Assembly: GCA_013398175.1 (NCBI GenBank)
Contig: VZRZ01002437.1
Coordinates: 556,676-620,675, forward strand
Reading direction: 5' to 3'
Origin: Climacteris rufus
Lineage: Eukaryota > Chordata > Aves > Passeriformes > Climacteridae
Length of the DNA: 64,000 bases
The first letter of the stretch is position 1; each line of letters starts with the position of its first letter. The position numbers were made by a program, and so were the translations under genes. Below, one piece after another: positions 60,271 to 64,000 of this stretch. The notes beneath the pieces are model-generated. The model did not search any database, was not told where the DNA came from, and saw only the letters and a program-made list of their open reading frames with translations.

Positions 60271-63200
60271 GAATGTGACTTAGTGAATCTCTTTCCAAGA
60301 GAAGCTAAGTAAAAGTATATGACCATTAGCATTGGTTGATGTAACTTCAAAGACTTCAAAAACTTCTGCAAAATTATTCTTTTAGGCCACTGAAAGAAAT
60401 TAATCAGCATGAGTTCACTTTACTAACATTAATCTCAAGCAGCACAAAGTAGGTTAGTTCATCAACATCAGAACATAAATGTGGACTATTAAACATTTTC
60501 TGCATATTCTAAGGGGACCTATGGCATTGACAGCATTACCTAAAACCATCCAAATGATAGTCAGAGTTCTTGTTTTGCCTATAACTTTTAATTTGTCAAG
60601 AGCATGCCGTATGTAATTTCTGGAAAATCCTAACAATTTGATGGAGTTTAATAATAATAGTGAATTTTGTCAGGTCTCATTTGACTTCTGCTTGAGGCCA
60701 ACAAAAAATATATCCTAGCTCTTTTTTCTCACAGTAAGATACCATTGACGGTATCTGCTGTTTTGGTAGTACAGTAGTACCACTGTCACGTAGCTTGTTT
60801 CCATGCAAAAAGTCCTTATTTTTTTCCTCTTTTTCATCGTGTTTGCTAATGAGATTTTAGCTTTCTTTCTGACTAAGCTGCTACTGCATATTTTTTTAAT
60901 AGAAACCTCTGTGTGGAAACACCTTCATAGGTTTATTCTTAATTTTGTGTTTTATTTGGGATTATAATTTCATGTAGCAGAGACTTGCCCCAACAGTTAA
61001 CATGGCATGAGAATGAAAGACTCATTATCAAAACAGTACAAAAAAACAAAAAAAAATTTTCAGCCCCAGAAAATACATTCTCTGTGGATTTAGTTTTCCA
61101 GACTTTGACATCATAAGCTATTGCAAGGCAGATATACATGTCTGTTATATGTGGTGGAAGAGAAGTTTGTAGTCAGTGTTTGTAATATGCATTGTTCCCT
61201 AAAGAATTCTAAATGAAAAGCTGTGGATTTTAATTTTTTTTTTTTTTTGCATTTTCTGTATCATGTGTTTGCATATGCAACATGAAAACTCCAAAGCTTT
61301 GGAAGTTCAAATAGAAAAAACCCTAAAATAAATCCAGAAAACTGTTGTTAGGAAAGCAGTTCTTAAGGACAACCTGTCCCAAGTAACAAAACATATGTTT
61401 TTGTAGTGCAAATACATTGTTGTCTAGTTCTTTTTCTGTTAGAGATGAAGATATGTTAAAAGAAGTGTTTTAATTAACTTATAGAGTGAGCAATGGAGAT
61501 AATAATGCTAGTTTCAAAATTAAAATATTCTAGAAACTGCATCTTTCCCAGGATGCACTAGCTTAACCCTATTGTCCTTGACAATCATGTCCACTTTCAG
61601 TTTTTCCAAGGTGGATCCATTTATCTAAGGTGACAGCTATAGTGTTCCTTGTGTTAATAGACGTACAGCTGCTTTCTCAAATCAGAGCATGTAAATGGTT
61701 TTGTCCTCAAAGAGCAATGCTGCTGCTGTTTCTGCTTTTAGTGCTTGTAGGAGAAGACATGATTGCTGACTCAGAATTAATTGTAACCCAGTGAGTTGTC
61801 AGTGACAGATACCCATACAGGCTACTGCTAGTTCAGGAAGAAATGTCCTAATGTACTATTCTCCAACAGCATCCCTAAATTGAGAGCCTCCTTCCTTGTT
61901 CTCCTCCTGTCCCCATGCTAAGACAAGATATCCTCTGCATTTGTTAATCCTTGCTTTATTGAGGATCAATATGATCTTCTTAACTGAATTTCCTCAAACT
62001 CACATAAATAAAAGTGAAGACTGCCATCATGATGCCACTATGAACACCAGTTAGAGTCAGATTTTTTTACCCCTTTTTGTTTTCTGTTTAAAACAGAAAC
62101 TACATTTAAGGCCCTTTGGTACAAAACTTCTAAGTGGACACCTGGTCATTTGCTGCTAAGTCTGTGGATTTTGAAGTATCTTTTCTTCCTTTTATTAAAA
62201 CAAAAGCATTCCAATCCAGAGTTTAATTCTGATATAGAGCAACGGATATATCACCCCAGACAAAAGATTGCTACCTTCACACAAGATCCATGGCCTGCTT
62301 GATATCCAAGGTTATATGATGTACTAAAGAATGCTAATGGAACAGAATACTAAAGGGGTTTTTATAATATCTTTCTTTTTCTGGAAGATCACAGTAAACT
62401 TTCCTGCTTCCTGGCACTGCAGGACTCTGCATATCTTCTGTAGTTACTGACAGTGATGAAAGCATAAATACACAGTACTTCTGCAACACAGTAATTTTAG
62501 GCTTCAACAGTAGGATGCACTGTCAGTAATGATTATTGACATCATACCACGTGTATGAGTATACTTAACATAATTAATAAACCTTAGTTGATGGAACACT
62601 TCTGTAATTCATTAAATACTATAAACATTATTTATGCTAACATTATAAATGTAAATGCAAATATAGTAGTCAATATTTTCAAATACGACAATAATAGGGT
62701 TACTTTTATAAGCAGCGTCCAGATAATGTACAGTCCTCAGATAGGAAATATTTTCTATTGTTCCTTCTCACATTTGAAAATGTAATGTATAGGTAAAAGT
62801 TAGTCCCTGAAGCTTTATTACCCTGTTCACATTACTGAAGCTGGATAAGTTTTATAGAATGTAAATCAGGGTAAAAATATTATTATAATTTAACTTGTTA
62901 ATTCTCAGCAACAGCTGTTTCTACACTTAGTACTTCATATGCATTATTGATCAACACAAGCTTTTACTAATGTAAAACTTCTCAGAGTGTAGAGAAGTTA
63001 TGCCGGTTATTGTTGTAATTGGTACAGTGCTTCTGAAATGCTTCTTCAATTGAGTGCATTTGTAATGTGCATTATCTGTCATGCTAGGAGTATCTCAGAC
63101 CGAAAATCAGACTAAACAAATAAATTGAAGATCACTGAAGTCTTTAAATTACTAAAGATCACATAAAATATAATTCTATTGCAACTAAATTCTTTATATG

Positions 63201-64000
63201 TAAGTAAGTCTAGTATCTTTTTGTCAATGAGATGTCCTTGCATCTTAAATAATTTTCCTAAACACAGCTAAAATTTTAAGTGTTGAATATCTAAAGTCTG
63301 GTGCCCAAGTAGTTATGAACATAGTGTAAGATCTAGGTAACTTAATTTGGGGCATTTAAATTTGAAAACTCTGAACTTCATGTCTCTCTACTGTCAAGGG
63401 TTATAACAATAGAGTTGTCAAAGGAATAAATCTGTGTTACATCTTCTAATACATGCCCTAAGTTTACCTTATCATCAACTGTAGTCGATGATTGAGAACA
63501 GGCATGTCAAAAAGGCATGTTACTGTTAATTTACAATCATATATTTTTTAGGATTGCATGAATATTCATTAGAGTTGCTTTTCTTCCTCCACTAACCACA
63601 GATCTGTTTAGAAAACTATCCTAAATACAACACTAGTTTTTAATAGCTATATACAAATTTGTTCCATTTTTAAGGAGTCCTTTCTCAGACTTTTTTTTCC
63701 ACGGAGTTTCTGGTAAAAAACCTGTGATAAATATATCCAGCTAACATGGTTTACTAACATCTAGCTATCTGGGCAAATAATGTTTCTGAACAGGAGCTTA
63801 GTTTTCTACTGGTAACACACCTGGCTATTTTCTTTTATGTTTTGTTGTGTACAGAGGTTTCTATCTTTTCTCCCCACTTTCCTTTCTGTGCATCTGATAT
63901 ATTAATTTTCATAATTGTGGGCTTAGAACTGATTTTCTGAGTCTCAGAAAATTAATTCAGGAGGATGGGGCCTAAGATTTAAAATGTTGAAAATTTATTA
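60271..64000. other. unannotated 3.7-kb stretch
   Basis: A 15-base T-run (61234-61248) and a 6-bp-arm hairpin GATACC/GGTATC at 60739-60756. A modestly GC-richer part lies near 61550-61800, with a TGACTCAG AP-1-type core next to AATTAATTG. No gene or mobile element is recognised. Confidence 0.5.

Noticed and set aside
1..64000. CRISPR arrays, bacterial operons, rRNA, U6 or other snRNA genes, telomeric arrays
   Set aside because: Looked for and not seen; direct repeats are only the short tandem duplications listed, and there is no prokaryotic coding pattern.

Overview
The window looks like a stretch of a bird nuclear genome, most likely a songbird (passerine). It is AT-rich and has no prokaryotic gene organisation. 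Every repeat I can name is avian or amniote: several CR1 LINE fragments, avian endogenous-retrovirus LTRs, and one short element whose head is a tRNA-Ile and whose tail is CR1-like, which is the structure of the passerine SINE known as TguSINE1. That SINE is the strongest taxonomic clue. There is one ambiguous base, n at 28254.

No complete protein-coding gene can be supported. Nearly all open frames are chance frames or lie inside repeats. The best coding candidate is a possible terminal exon on the minus strand (21102-21222, 39 codons and a stop). A CpG-dense patch at 27080-27320 may also hold an exon or a promoter. The longest frames (202 aa, minus, 16479-17087; 172 aa, plus, 40876-41394) resemble nothing I recognise. 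The window is best read as a gene desert or the inside of very long introns.

Layout: 1-7 kb is unique sequence with simple repeats and a perfect 31-nt inverted repeat at 4721. An avian LTR (minus) lies at 7048-7771. 8-16.5 kb is unique. Two LTRs in opposite orientation lie at 16890-17208 (minus) and about 17604-18007 (plus). 18-25 kb is unique, with the candidate exon and a recent 38-bp tandem duplication at 24876. CR1 fragments (plus) lie at 25518, 32830 and 44322. Much older CR1-type remains lie at 31195 and 42575, and MIR-like pieces at 42325 and 60195. A G-rich tandem duplication with the n lies at 28171-28336. The tRNA-Ile/CR1 SINE (minus) is at 44923-45053. A further LTR (plus) at 53944-54564 is followed by a long CR1 copy (minus, 54712-56110) that still shows broken reverse-transcriptase reading frames. 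The rest to 64 kb is unique.

Several 150-400-bp blocks have more balanced composition, retained CpGs and clusters of homeodomain/POU-type motifs. They look like vertebrate conserved non-coding elements, but this is inference, since conservation cannot be seen in one sequence. I did not find a convincing new biological system. The most checkable items are the minus-strand candidate exon, the CpG patch, the two unassigned long ORFs, the 22-bp palindrome at 35732, and the candidate regulatory blocks.
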